From contig CACWUH010000014.1 in the NCBI GenBank assembly GCA_902764015.1, forward strand, positions 1 to 54,505: a stretch of DNA of 54,505 nucleotides. The letters run 5' to 3'. The position numbers and the translations under genes are program-made. This document shows, piece after piece, positions 42,821-51,919 of the stretch. How positions within the stretch are numbered: the first letter of the stretch is position 1; every line of letters starts with the position of its first letter. The DNA is from an uncultured Methanobrevibacter sp. Lineage in GTDB: Archaea > Methanobacteriota > Methanobacteria > Methanobacteriales > Methanobacteriaceae. The notes under the pieces were generated by a model that had not been told where the DNA came from, did not search any database, and was given only the letters and a program-made list of their open reading frames with translations.

Positions 42821-43711
42821 ATGAAGAAAATCTATTTAATCCTGCCCATTCTTGCAGGAATAATGTTCGGTTCCAGCGGAATATTCGTTCGGACACTGAC
42901 ACAGAACGGAATCGACCAACCGACATTGCTGTTTCTAAGGTTTTCGATTGCAATAGTCCCCATTCTGATAGCCATCCTGCTGACGGATAGGGAATTGTTC
43001 AAAATAGAATTAAAGGATATTCCATTATTTTTAGCATGTTCATTATGCATTTTAGGGCTCAACCTATGCTACAACCAGTCGATGAATACCGTGCCGCTTT
43101 CTCTGGCAGCAGTCTTGCTTTCAATCGCACCAATTTATGTGCTTGTCATTGCATATTTCCTCTTTGGAGAAAAAATCACCTCAAAGAAATTGGTGTGCAT
43201 GATTTTGGCAATCTTCGGATGCATATTGATGACCGGAGTTTTGGAAAGCGATTTGGGAAGCATCTCCACATTCGGAATTCTTTCAGGCATCGGTGCGGGA
43301 CTCTTCTGGGCATTCTATCTTATGGCCTCAAAAAAATCCATCGAAAACGGAAATCATACCTTTACAATACTGTTCTATTCCATAATATTCATCACGATAG
43401 CCCTGATACCATTCAGCGATTTCGGCCAGATTTCAAACTTCGTCTCCATCAATCCTGCATTCACAATAATGTTTCTGATACTGCATTCTACATTCTCATT
43501 TGCGCTGCCCTACATCTTCTCGACCCTAAGCCTGAAATATATTGACTCTGGCACATCATCAATACTACTGTCGGGTGCGGAGCCGTTTGCGGCGCTGATA
43601 TTCGGATTTTTGATATATGCTGAAATCCCAACGCCCCTCATGTTTTGCGGATTCATATTGACCATCATTGCAATGATGATGCTGAGCCGCAACGACACAA
43701 AAACGACATGA
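42821..43711 (+). CDS. EamA/DMT family transporter
   Basis: 296 residues from ATG 42821. Ten predicted membrane helices arranged as two EamA repeats (LILPILAGIMFGSSGIFVR and GILSGIGAGLFWAFYLMA), with the conserved SLAAVLLSIAPIYVLVIAYF and GSTSILLSGAEPFAALIFG-like ends (here SGTSSILLSGAEPFAALIFG). A metabolite/drug exporter family; the substrate is not inferable. Translationally linked to the preceding membrane protein. Confidence 0.9.
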   Translation: MKKIYLILPILAGIMFGSSGIFVRTLTQNGIDQPTLLFLRFSIAIVPILIAILLTDRELFKIELKDIPLFLACSLCILGLNLCYNQSMNTVPLSLAAVLLSIAPIYVLVIAYFLFGEKITSKKLVCMILAIFGCILMTGVLESDLGSISTFGILSGIGAGLFWAFYLMASKKSIENGNHTFTILFYSIIFITIALIPFSDFGQISNFVSINPAFTIMFLILHSTFSFALPYIFSTLSLKYIDSGTSSILLSGAEPFAALIFGFLIYAEIPTPLMFCGFILTIIAMMMLSRNDTKTT

Positions 43712-44156
43712 CAGAGAGAGGTGCATTTCAACTGTAAATGCTTTAAATCAGAAAATATGCCAAATCAATACTTTTTTTCGAAATCAAAGAATTTTAAGCC
43801 ATAAAATATAAAAGCAGTATTACTAATCATGATAATCCTGAAATGTGTGAAAAATATTGACTTACTCGGAAACAATCTTCATACAGTAACTGAAAGATAT
43901 CTTCCAAAATCAGAAAATGGCCTGCAACATTCAGTGAAAATGAAATTTAAAAAAATGAATAAAGATATTTTAAATTAAAAGATAAAAAATATCCAACTTT
44001 AAGAAAAAAACGATTTTCGAAAAAGTCGATTTTCACTCAAAAATCAGCCTGTCTTGGAAATGAATCCCATTCAAGAAAATAATTGAAATCGGCCCAAATC
44101 CCAAAAAAAGCCAAAAATTACAAAAACTTATTATATTAAAAAATAAATCTAAACAT
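43712..44156 (+). other. AT-rich intergenic region upstream of the glycosyltransferase
   Basis: 445 bases. A GCATTT/AAATGC hairpin at 43723-43741 follows the EamA gene. A TATA-like element (AAATATAAAAG near 43804-43812) precedes a short open frame (next entry). The right part contains two CGATTTTC direct repeats around 44009-44035. A final A/T-rich stretch directly before ATG 44157 suggests a short-leader or leaderless glycosyltransferase message. Confidence 0.45.
43829..43978 (+). CDS. Possible small ORF, 49 aa
   Basis: An ATG-to-TAA frame of 49 codons starting MIILKCVKNIDLLGNNL and ending KMNKDILN. A TATA-like box sits about 20 bases upstream, which would give a leaderless transcript. No ribosome site, no homology I recognise, and A/T-biased codons, so this may be chance or a small-RNA locus. 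Confidence 0.2.
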   Translation: MIILKCVKNIDLLGNNLHTVTERYLPKSENGLQHSVKMKFKKMNKDILN

Positions 44157-46052
44157 ATGATTTTCAGCATTATCATACCCACCTACAATGAGCAGGACTA
44201 CCTCCCAATTCTTTTGGACAGCATCAAGGAGCAGGACTTCGACGATTACGAAGTCATCGTAGCCGATGCAAACTCCAAAGACAGGACCAGAGAAATTGCA
44301 GAGGACTACGGATGTATTGTAGTTGATGGTGGCCTTCCGGCAGTTGGCAGAAACAACGGCGCCAAAGTTGCCCAAGGCGAGATTTTACTGTTTCTTGATT
44401 CCGATTTACAGCTTACTGAAGATTATTTAAGAAAGGTCCTATATGAATTCAGAATGGAAAAGCTTGGAATAGCCATCAGCCAGATGGAGCCGATGTCCAA
44501 CAAGGTCGAGGACAAGCTGTTCCATGATTTTGCAAACTACTTCATGATAGGCGTTGAAAACATAAAGCCCCATGGTGCAGGCTGCTATGGGATAATTGCC
44601 AAAAAATCCCTGCACGATGAATGTGGAGGCTTCGACGAATCATTGACATTCGGCGAGGATACCGACTATATCGAAAGGCTGGCAAAAAAGGAACCGTTCA
44701 GAGTTTTAAGAAACGCTAAAATCGGTGTCTCGACAAGAAGGCTCGAAGAGGAAGGAATCACCACATTGATTCGACAGTATGGAAAGAGCACTGTCAATGA
44801 CTTTTTGGGAAAACGGACCGACGCCAGTGAGCTTGAATATGATTTTGACCATGGAAAGGAAAGGATAACACAATCCAACATGTCAAGGCTTGAAAAAAGC
44901 GCTGAAAGAATAAATGAAATCAAGGAGACATATGACGGATCCCTCGACAAAATCCATAATGCTCGAGCCCAAATAAAATCCATGCGTCGCAGAAGAGACA
45001 AAAAGGTAGTTTTTTATTGCGTTTGCGGTGAGGGAATGGGTCATGCAATAAGAACAGGCGTAATAGTGGACAGAATCAAGGAAAAGTATGATGTTTACAT
45101 ATTCTCAAGCGACAGGGCATACGAATATCTGAATTCAAAATTCGACAACGTCTATAAAATAGGCGGGTTCAATACTGTCTACATCAACAACAAGGTGGAC
45201 AACCTGAAAACATTGTCGGATGCCCTGAAAAGAAATCCTACAAACATAAAGGTGGGATATGAAAATCTATACAAGAAGGCAAGGCAGCTTAGGCCTGATG
45301 TGATTGTGACCGATTTTGAGATATATGCCACAAGGGTTGCAAAGCTGAGGGGAATCCCGCTTATAAGCCTTGACAACATCCACATGATTACACAGACGAA
45401 AATTGACTATCCGAAACATCATTTGGCAGAAATGCTCAAGGCAAAAAGCGTAATAAAGACTTATGTTGTAAATCCTAAGGTGCACATCCTCACCAGCTTC
45501 TTCTATCCAAGAATTAAGCCTAGAAAGAATGCCGTAATCTATCCGCCAATCATACGGGAGGAAATCCTCAAGTTGGAGCCAAAAGACGGCGAGCATATTA
45601 TCGTTTATCAGACAAGCAAGGAAAGCGTCAACCTTGTACGCAGGCTAAAGGCCCTGAAGGATGAGAAATTCATCGTCTACGGATTCAACAAAAATAAAGT
45701 TGACGGCAATCTGACCTACAAGGAATTCAATGAGGATGAATTCTACGATGACCTGGCATCATCCAAAGCGGTAATCTGCAATGGCGGATTCACATTCATC
45801 TCAGAAGCCATACACCTTAAAAAACCGATATATTCCGTTCCGGCAATCGGAAACTTTGAACAGACATTGAACGGATTCTATGTTCAGAAATTGGGATACG
45901 GAGAGTATCATGAAAATCTGAGTGCCAAGAAGGTGGAAAACTTCTTAAGAAGGCTTCCGAAATATCAAAAAAGACTTGCAAAGGTTAAAAAGACAAACAA
46001 CGATGGAATAGTGCGTGAACTGATTTACAGAATTGAAAAATACTCGAAGTGA
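44157..46052 (+). CDS. Two-domain glycosyltransferase: GT2 fused to MJ1255-type GT
   Basis: 631 residues. Residues ~1-235 form a GT-A fold family 2 transferase (IFSIIIPTYNEQDYLPILLD, VIVADANSKDRTREIA, the LLFLDSDLQL catalytic Asp pair, FGEDTDYIERL). A basic helical linker (about 240-285) leads to a second GT-B-like domain beginning VVFYCVCGEGMGHAIRTGV and ending in AVICNGGFTFISEAIHLKKP and SVPAIGNFEQTLNGFYV, matching the MJ1255/VC2487 family (MurG-like). One polypeptide may add two sugars successively to a wall or lipid-linked glycan, or couple synthesis with chain elongation. The TPR gene that follows starts 5 bases after its stop. Confidence 0.85.
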   Translation: MIFSIIIPTYNEQDYLPILLDSIKEQDFDDYEVIVADANSKDRTREIAEDYGCIVVDGGLPAVGRNNGAKVAQGEILLFLDSDLQLTEDYLRKVLYEFRMEKLGIAISQMEPMSNKVEDKLFHDFANYFMIGVENIKPHGAGCYGIIAKKSLHDECGGFDESLTFGEDTDYIERLAKKEPFRVLRNAKIGVSTRRLEEEGITTLIRQYGKSTVNDFLGKRTDASELEYDFDHGKERITQSNMSRLEKSAERINEIKETYDGSLDKIHNARAQIKSMRRRRDKKVVFYCVCGEGMGHAIRTGVIVDRIKEKYDVYIFSSDRAYEYLNSKFDNVYKIGGFNTVYINNKVDNLKTLSDALKRNPTNIKVGYENLYKKARQLRPDVIVTDFEIYATRVAKLRGIPLISLDNIHMITQTKIDYPKHHLAEMLKAKSVIKTYVVNPKVHILTSFFYPRIKPRKNAVIYPPIIREEILKLEPKDGEHIIVYQTSKESVNLVRRLKALKDEKFIVYGFNKNKVDGNLTYKEFNEDEFYDDLASSKAVICNGGFTFISEAIHLKKPIYSVPAIGNFEQTLNGFYVQKLGYGEYHENLSAKKVENFLRRLPKYQKRLAKVKKTNNDGIVRELIYRIEKYSK

Positions 46053-46057
46053 TTATT

Positions 46058-46896
46058 ATGGATCCAGCATGGGAATGGCATGTCGGAGACCCCGTCGGAT
46101 TAGGCAATGATGTAGGGGCTCCAGAAGTGCCTTATATGGGTTATGTAAAAAGACCTGGCGAAGATGAAGAGGAAATAGAGGAAAGAGAAAAAAAGGAAGA
46201 AGAGCAGCGGAAAAGAAACCAGTTAATAAATAAATCCAAACAGATATCCGATGAAGCATGGGAATTGAATCGGGAGGGAAGATACAACGATGCGCTTGTC
46301 TTCATCAACAGGGCTTTGGAATATTATGAACTGGCAAGTGCCTTTAATGTTAAAGCGATTATCCTGGAAAATCTAAATCAGTTTAATGGAGCAGTCCTAT
46401 ATTACAATGAAGCAATAGAATGCGATCCCAAAAACGAAACATACAAACACAACAAGGCAGCTTGCCTTATTAATTACTGTTATCTTTTAATAAGCCCAAA
46501 CAATTATAATGAAGGACTTAAAAAAATCGAGGCAACACTGGAGATCTGAAAGGAAACTTTCTGGAGGGACTTGGCAATATCCCGGAAGCCTTCAAGTGCT
46601 ATAAAAAAGCAGTTGAGATTGCAAAAGATGACAATATAATGAAATCGACATATAAGGAAAATAGGGACAAATTGCTGAAATTCATCGACACTTCAGACAT
46701 CAAGTGCCCGAGATGCGGAAATGAAGTCAAAATAACGGACAATTTCTGCCTAAGATGCGGAAACCGCTTTGACATGGAAATAAAACTCATTGAAAAAAAA
46801 GAGCCTGCCACCGATTACAAAGTGACAAGGCACAAATCAAAATATAGCAAATATGATAATTTAAACGACACCATCATTGAATTCCATGAGGATTAA
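46058..46896 (+). pseudogene. TPR/zinc-ribbon protein gene broken by a frameshift deletion
   Basis: From ATG 46058 the frame encodes an acidic N-terminus, TPR units (DEAWELNREGRYNDALVFIN, LNQFNGAVLYYNEAIECDPK) and stops at TGA 46547-46549 after KKIEATLEI. In another frame, immediately afterwards, the sequence resumes as GNFLEGLGNIPEAFKCYKKA, then VEIAKDDN, a zinc ribbon (CPRCGNEV...CLRCGNRF) and a basic tail to 46896. TPR spacing suggests loss of part of one repeat plus the frame. The upstream part may still be made as a truncated protein, and ATG 46639 could start the zinc-ribbon part. The 3' end overlaps the convergent gene by 4 bases. Confidence 0.78.
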
Positions 46897-47366
46897 AGAT
46901 TGCCAACATCCTTAATCTTGATTGATTCTGAAGCTTCCTTAAGGAGAATCAAATCATTTCCTATTAATATAATGTCAACATCACCCTGATTGGATACACA
47001 TTTAAAGATAGTCTCGTTTTTCAATTCGGATGCATAAATCTGTTGCGAACTTGAATTGGAAATGCTAACAGAAGCATCCCCTATCAAGGATTCTGTCAAT
47101 CCCTTGCTGACAATGATTCCTGAAAAGCTGTCGGAAGCGTTGCCCTTATTCTGGTAGAACTTCATGCCATCCGCTTCGTTTTTGACTGTGAAATTAGATC
47201 CTTCGGGAACTTTAATCTCAAAAATCCCGAAATCCTGCGTCTTTAAAGGAATTTCTGATGTCCCTGCACTTGAATCCCCATTGAACGGATTTGTGAAAAT
47301 CAGATATCCTCCAACGGCAATTAGAATGACCGCAATTATGACAATTAATGAAACTTTCTTATCCAT
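46893..47366 (-). CDS. Membrane-anchored extracytoplasmic protein, unknown family
   Basis: 157 residues: a short basic start, one hydrophobic helix (VSLIVIIAVILIAVGGYLIF) and a soluble domain (KTQDFGIFEIKVPEGSNFTV, ASDSFSGIIVSKGLTESLIG) rich in beta strands and Asn-X-Ser/Thr sites. The layout (uncleaved anchor, extracellular sandwich) is common among small Methanobrevibacter surface proteins. It follows tfb on the same strand after 64 bases with its own A/T-rich region. No function can be proposed. Confidence 0.75.
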   Translation of the reverse strand: MDKKVSLIVIIAVILIAVGGYLIFTNPFNGDSSAGTSEIPLKTQDFGIFEIKVPEGSNFTVKNEADGMKFYQNKGNASDSFSGIIVSKGLTESLIGDASVSISNSSSQQIYASELKNETIFKCVSNQGDVDIILIGNDLILLKEASESIKIKDVGNL

Positions 47367-47430
47367 TTTAAAGCCTCATAATAAAAAAAAGATGATTAAT
47401 AAAGTTAGAACTTCATTAATCCGGGCAAAA

Positions 47431-48393
47431 CTATAATGTTACGCCCATTTCAAGTTGTTCTGTTAATTCTTTGTACCTGTTACGGATTGTCACCTCGGTA
47501 ACTCCCGCAATATCGGCAACATCCCTTTGGGTTTTTCTCTCACCGAGCAGAACTGAAGCGATGTATAATGCTGCTGCCGCAACACCTGTAGGACCTCTTC
47601 CTGAAGTCAATCCTTTTTCCATTGCCTTTTCAATGATTTCAATGGCTTTGGATTGTGCTTCACCTGAAAGCCCGAGTTCTGATGCGAATCTTGGCACATA
47701 ATCAACCGGGGAAGTCGGAGGCAATTTGATGTTCAGTTCACGGGTAAGGAACCTGTATGTCCTTCCAACCTCTTTTTTGGTTACGCGAGAAACTTCAGCG
47801 ATTTCATCCAAGGTACGTGGCACGTTGCAGCGTCTGCATGCAGCATATAATGAAGCTGCCACAACACCCTCAATGCTTCTTCCCCTGATAAGCTTGTTGT
47901 CCACTGCACTTCTGTAGACTACACTTGCAGCTTCCCTTACGCTTCTTGGAAGCCCGAGCCTTGAGGAGTCACGGTCAAGTTCACTCAATGCAAATGCCAA
48001 ATTCCTTTCGGTGGCACCGGAAATCCTAATTTTCCTTTGCCATTTCCTAAGCCTATACCATTGAGCCCTGTTTCTTGCAGGAATGTCACGACCGTAGATG
48101 TCCTTGTTTCTCCAGTCGATCATTGTACTTAGACCCTTATCGTGAATTGTGTAAGTGATTGGTGCTCCAACTCTTGTACGTTTGTCTCTCTGTTCGTGGT
48201 CGAATGCTCTCCATTCAGGACCCATATCTACAAGATTTTCATCAATGACCAATCCGCAATGGGCACATACAACTTCTGCCCTTTCATAGTCACCAATCAA
48301 TTCTTTTGAACCACATTCAGGACATTCAGTCTGTTTTGAATCATCATAAACACCAGTTCTTTTGTCTTCAAAGGTTCTTGTGCGTCCCCTCAT
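47431..48393 (-). CDS. tfb: Transcription initiation factor TFB
   Basis: 320 residues with the TFIIB layout: N-terminal zinc ribbon ([20 protein letters not shown], then [11 protein letters not shown]), B-finger region ([19 protein letters not shown]), and two cyclin repeats ([20 protein letters not shown] and [40 protein letters not shown] and [20 protein letters not shown]) ending in a helix-turn-helix for BRE contact ([20 protein letters not shown]). It recruits RNA polymerase to TBP-bound promoters. It lies 11 bases after gar1. Confidence 0.97.
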   Translation of the reverse strand: MRGRTRTFEDKRTGVYDDSKQTECPECGSKELIGDYERAEVVCAHCGLVIDENLVDMGPEWRAFDHEQRDKRTRVGAPITYTIHDKGLSTMIDWRNKDIYGRDIPARNRAQWYRLRKWQRKIRISGATERNLAFALSELDRDSSRLGLPRSVREAASVVYRSAVDNKLIRGRSIEGVVAASLYAACRRCNVPRTLDEIAEVSRVTKKEVGRTYRFLTRELNIKLPPTSPVDYVPRFASELGLSGEAQSKAIEIIEKAMEKGLTSGRGPTGVAAAALYIASVLLGERKTQRDVADIAGVTEVTIRNRYKELTEQLEMGVTL

Positions 48394-48404
48394 TGGAGTT
48401 TCCT

Positions 48405-48692
48405 TTACTTTTTGTGTCGTGGTTTCATCCTCCTTTTTCTAGGTTTTTTGGATTTTGGTTTTGATACAAACAGTTTTTCACCACAATTTTTTTCTATTCT
48501 GTCCCTATTCGCTGATTTGAATAAACGGATAGAGACATATGGTTTCTTTGTAGGTCCAAAAACATAACTCACCTTGCCAATCTTGTTCTTGCGGCTGTCA
48601 AAAACAATTCCACCGGGAGAAGGTGTCTTGTCAGACCTTGCTATCAATTTTCCAGAGTTCGCTATATGCAAACTGTTTCCTAAAAATTTCAT
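48405..48692 (-). CDS. H/ACA ribonucleoprotein Gar1-like
   Basis: 95 residues with the Gar1 beta-barrel core ([40 protein letters not shown]) and a basic C-terminal tail ([18 protein letters not shown]). Archaeal Gar1 binds Cbf5 in guide-RNA-directed pseudouridylation. It is adjacent to and co-oriented with tfb, a linkage seen in Methanobacteriales and other archaea. A TATA-like element about 50 bases upstream of ATG 48692 supports a gar1-tfb operon. Confidence 0.92.
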   Translation of the reverse strand: MKFLGNSLHIANSGKLIARSDKTPSPGGIVFDSRKNKIGKVSYVFGPTKKPYVSIRLFKSANRDRIEKNCGEKLFVSKPKSKKPRKRRMKPRHKK

Positions 48693-48741
48693 AAAATCAA
48701 ACTTAAAATCAAATCTGTATCATTTATATAATTAGAAATAG

Positions 48742-48780
48742 GTTATATATAAACTTATCGATATATTTATATATAAATAT
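48742..48780 (-). promoter_or_regulatory. Promoter region of gar1-tfb with A/T palindrome
   Basis: A TATA-like GTTTATATATAACC (minus strand) lies at 48742-48755, about 50 bases before the gar1 ATG. Just upstream is ATATTTATATATAAATAT (48763-48780), an 18-bp perfect palindrome, though in this A/T-rich context it may be a pair of TATA-type elements rather than a specific site. Confidence 0.4.
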
Positions 48781-48802
48781 TGATTTCTATTTAAATGTTT
48801 TT

Positions 48803-49540
48803 CTATTTGAGTCCGACAATTTCAGCCAGGGTTTTTCCGCTTTCAATTGCATCTATAATATTGGATTCCTTTACCTTGACTTCAAGTGTCGCAAGCATTG
48901 TCTTTGCAAATAGGTCCTGAGGAATGACTACAATGCCACTTTCATCCCCAATGAAAAAATCACCGGGATCAATATTTATCCCTTCCACTTCAATGCTTTC
49001 GTTTAGAGCGCCCAATCCTAAAGCTGAACCTGCATTAGGACAGAAATTGGAAGCAAAAACCGGATAATCCATATGCAGAAGAGCGTCCAAATCCCTTGCA
49101 GCACCATAGATTACGGTTGCCTTAATTCCATTGTTTTGAGCACAGGTTGATGCCAATTCGCCCCAGATGGCCTTGTCATCACCGTCAACCTTGAAGAATA
49201 ATATGTCCCCCTCGCCTGCGCTGTCAATTGCTAGGGCGGATGTTCCCCAGTCATCGGAATCTGTCTGGGCCGTAAAAATAGGTCCAAATACCTTCTTGTT
49301 GTTGATAGGCCTGATGTCTTGAATTGTACCTGACCTTTTGGATATTCCATTATATGCATCCGAAACCTGACATGCGGAAACGTTTTCAAGCAAGGACATC
49401 AGATTAATGTATTGATTATAATTTTTACCATTATACTTTAAATCATCTATTGAGACGTTATCTAAACTGATTTCGGCAATATCGACGCGCTTGTTTAGAT
49501 TTTTATTTTTATTTAACAAATCTTTTGGACTTATTGACAT
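48803..49540 (-). CDS. RraA-like protein
   Basis: 245 residues. The central RraA/4-hydroxy-4-methyl-2-oxoglutarate aldolase-like domain is marked by SACQVSDAYNG, VFGPIFTAQT, the active-site-like VIYGAARDLDALLHMDYPVF and GDFFIGDESGIVVIP. It has an N-terminal extension of ~55 residues and no hexulose-6-phosphate synthase domain, unlike many methanogen RraA fusions. It may be an aldolase/decarboxylase of 2-oxo acids; a role in RNase E regulation does not apply in archaea. ATG 49540 follows GTGGTGAAGTC. Confidence 0.85.
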   Translation of the reverse strand: MSISPKDLLNKNKNLNKRVDIAEISLDNVSIDDLKYNGKNYNQYINLMSLLENVSACQVSDAYNGISKRSGTIQDIRPINNKKVFGPIFTAQTDSDDWGTSALAIDSAGEGDILFFKVDGDDKAIWGELASTCAQNNGIKATVIYGAARDLDALLHMDYPVFASNFCPNAGSALGLGALNESIEVEGINIDPGDFFIGDESGIVVIPQDLFAKTMLATLEVKVKESNIIDAIESGKTLAEIVGLK

Positions 49541-49968
49541 GACTTCACCACTACTATAGTAATCTATTCGACATGATTAAAATAGATTTCATACAATTTA
49601 TATATTAGTTTAAACTAAATATTAATTGTAGTATTGTAATAATACTTATACATTATATGCTCATAGAGTTTACATACATTATTCATTATTATTAATTATT
49701 ATTAATTTATCAAAAAGGGAGAAAATTTAGTATAAGGGAAAACAAAAGTTAAAATGAAGTTATAAGACAAAATAACCAAATTAATTAAGAAATAAAAAGT
49801 AATACCCCATAGTAAATTTCTCAAAAATGTATTGGCTCTTTTTTAGTGTATAATAGGATAAAAAACAAATATTATCGTGTAATTTATGCAAGTTAATCAC
49901 CTAAAAATAATTTAAATTTTTAGCAATTACATAAATTATCCCGATTAATAAGCTTAGGAGGCTTAAAA
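49541..49968. other. AT-rich divergent intergenic region, rraA-like / dnaG
   Basis: 428 bases, about 78% A/T. The dnaG side ends with a ribosome site in a small hairpin: TAAGC (49949-49953), TTAGGAG, GCTTA (49961-49965), with the Shine-Dalgarno bases mostly in the loop. I found no tRNA, CRISPR or open frame with a ribosome site. Box C/D-type small RNAs could be hidden here but I see no matching motif pair. Confidence 0.5.
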
Positions 49969-51216
49969 ATGGGAAAAGGTGAAGAATTAACAACAACAAA
50001 ATATTTAATCCATGCTCAAATTACGGCCAACGGTATTGTTGAAAAACCAGACGTTGTTGGTGCTGTCTTTGGGCAAACTGAAGGTTTACTCAGTAACGAT
50101 TTAGATTTAAGAGAACTCCAAAGAACTGGAAGAATTGGAAGAATCCAAGTTAACATCCACTCAAACAGTGGACGAGCAAAAGGTGAAATCGTAATTCCTT
50201 CCAGTTTAGACAGGGTTGAAACCGCCATTCTCGCTGCATCACTCGAAACCATCAACAGAGTGGGTCCTTGTGAAGCAGAGATACGCACAACAAAAGTTGA
50301 AGACGTAAGAGCTGTCAAAAGGGAGCAAGTCGTCAACCGTGCTAAAGAAATCTACAAGAAAATGGTTGAAAGCGTTGGCCCAACCAGCATGAGAATGATT
50401 GAGGAAGTAAGGGAAGCAATGAGGGTTCATGAAATTTCCGAATACGGAGAAGACCGCCTTCCTGCAGGCCCAAGCATTCACACATCAGATGCTATAATCG
50501 TTGTGGAAGGACGTAGCGATGTTTTGAACCTGCTTAAATACGGAATCAAGAATACCGTGGCAGTTGAAGGAGTAAGCGTACCTAGATCCATTGGAGAATT
50601 AAGTAAGAAAAGGACTACCACCGCATTTGTCGACGGAGACAGGGGTGGAGAACTTATTCTAAAGGAACTCCTGCAGATTGGTGAAGTGGACTACATCACA
50701 CGCGCTCCAAAAGGAAAAGAAGTGGAAGATCTTGAAAAGGACGAAGTCCTTGTTGCACTCAGGGATAAAGTCCCTACAGCACAGTTCCTAGCTACAACCA
50801 ATATTCTAAATGAATCTGGCGGCGGCAACCATAAGAAAGACAATAGCCACAAGCACAACAGAAGAAATCAGAAATACAACCGCCATGGAAAGCAGCAGGC
50901 TGCAAAAGAACCGGAACCTGAAGTTGAAGACGATGAAGTTAGCCTAATGAAAGACATGTTGAAGGAATTTGAAGGAACCGGCAGCGGAGCCATTTTAGAT
51001 GAAGCATTGAACATGACAAAAGAGGTCGAAGTGGAAAATATCTACGACGAAATCAAAAATATTGAAGGCACTGCCGATACAGTCATATTTGACGGCGTGA
51101 TTTCACAAAGACTGGTCGATGCAGCATCCGAAAAGGGAATTAAGAAATTGGTTGCATTCAAATCCATGAACATTGTTAAAAAACCGCAAAACGTGAAATT
51201 AATAACAGTGAACTAA
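49969..51216 (+). CDS. dnaG: Archaeal DnaG-like primase / exosome subunit
   Basis: 415 residues with the TOPRIM catalytic core (IIVVEGRSDVLNLLKYGIKN and TTAFVDGDRGGELILKELLQ), an N-terminal domain (YLIHAQITANGIVEKPDVVG) and a C-terminal region. Between them is a low-complexity His/Asn/Lys linker (about residues 285-320, HKKDNSHKHNRRNQKYNRHG). In archaea this protein is found in the RNA exosome and has limited primase activity. The ribosome site AGGAGG is 7 bases before the ATG. Confidence 0.96.
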   Translation: MGKGEELTTTKYLIHAQITANGIVEKPDVVGAVFGQTEGLLSNDLDLRELQRTGRIGRIQVNIHSNSGRAKGEIVIPSSLDRVETAILAASLETINRVGPCEAEIRTTKVEDVRAVKREQVVNRAKEIYKKMVESVGPTSMRMIEEVREAMRVHEISEYGEDRLPAGPSIHTSDAIIVVEGRSDVLNLLKYGIKNTVAVEGVSVPRSIGELSKKRTTTAFVDGDRGGELILKELLQIGEVDYITRAPKGKEVEDLEKDEVLVALRDKVPTAQFLATTNILNESGGGNHKKDNSHKHNRRNQKYNRHGKQQAAKEPEPEVEDDEVSLMKDMLKEFEGTGSGAILDEALNMTKEVEVENIYDEIKNIEGTADTVIFDGVISQRLVDAASEKGIKKLVAFKSMNIVKKPQNVKLITVN

Positions 51217-51269
51217 TAAGAATAAATTCACAATAATAAAATTAAAATATCGGAAATTGGAGGTAAAAT

Positions 51270-51878
51270 ATGAATATCAATATAAATAGTTACTATAGCA
51301 CTAGAAAAAATGTTTTCGAAAGAATTCAGGACGCTAGTACAGCTACTAAACTACTCATGTCCCTGATGATGGCATGCATTACCGGTATAATGGCACAAAT
51401 CATTATTCCGCTTCCATGGACTCCAGTTCCTATAACTGCACAGACATTTGCAGTGTTATGTTCTGGTTTATTCTTAGGTAAGAAATACGGATGTTTAAGC
51501 CAAATCCTCTATATCGTTTTAGGCGTTGCATTCATTCCTTGGTTTGGAGGAATGACCGGCGGACTTGACATATTCCTTGGTTCAACCTTTGGATTCTTTA
51601 TTGGATTTGTCATCGCATCTTACTTTGTGGGAATGATTACCGAAAAATATGCTGCCTCACGCAGCTTTAGAAAAATGGCAATAACTATTGGAATTGCAAA
51701 CTTCGCATTGATCTACATTCCAGGTTTAGCAGGCCTTGCCTTGTTCATGAGCATGCAAGGAACCCCTGTCGGAATCGTGGAACTCCTGATGATGGGACTC
51801 GTTCCGTTTATTGCTGGAGACATTGTAAAAATATTAGGTGCAGCTTCAGTATCCAAAGTATTTTTACCAAAAGACTAA
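51270..51878 (+). CDS. bioY: Biotin transporter BioY
   Basis: 202 residues with six membrane helices and BioY motifs: IPLPWTPVPITAQTFAVLC, LSQILYIVLGVAFIPWFGG and GGLDIFLGSTFGFFIGF. BioY is the S-component of an ECF biotin transporter; no EcfA or EcfT is adjacent, so it may use shared ECF subunits. The long N-terminus (INSYYSTRKNVFERIQDAST) is typical for the family. ATG 51270 follows GGAGGTAAAAT. The gene ends at a strong terminator. Confidence 0.94.
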   Translation: MNININSYYSTRKNVFERIQDASTATKLLMSLMMACITGIMAQIIIPLPWTPVPITAQTFAVLCSGLFLGKKYGCLSQILYIVLGVAFIPWFGGMTGGLDIFLGSTFGFFIGFVIASYFVGMITEKYAASRSFRKMAITIGIANFALIYIPGLAGLALFMSMQGTPVGIVELLMMGLVPFIAGDIVKILGAASVSKVFLPKD

Positions 51879-51912
51879 GGTTTTCATAACCTTCTTTTTT
51901 TATTTTTTTTTT
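51877..51912 (+). terminator. Hairpin plus T-tract terminator of bioY
   Basis: AAGGTT (51877-51882), loop TTCAT, AACCTT (51888-51893), followed by C and long T runs. A classical intrinsic-terminator shape; archaeal RNA polymerase mainly needs the T tract. Confidence 0.75.
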
Positions 51913-51919
51913 GATTTTA

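Noticed and set aside
46547-46549. TGA in the TPR gene as a selenocysteine codon
   Set aside because: Reading through TGA does not restore the downstream zinc-ribbon frame, which lies in another phase, so recoding does not explain it.
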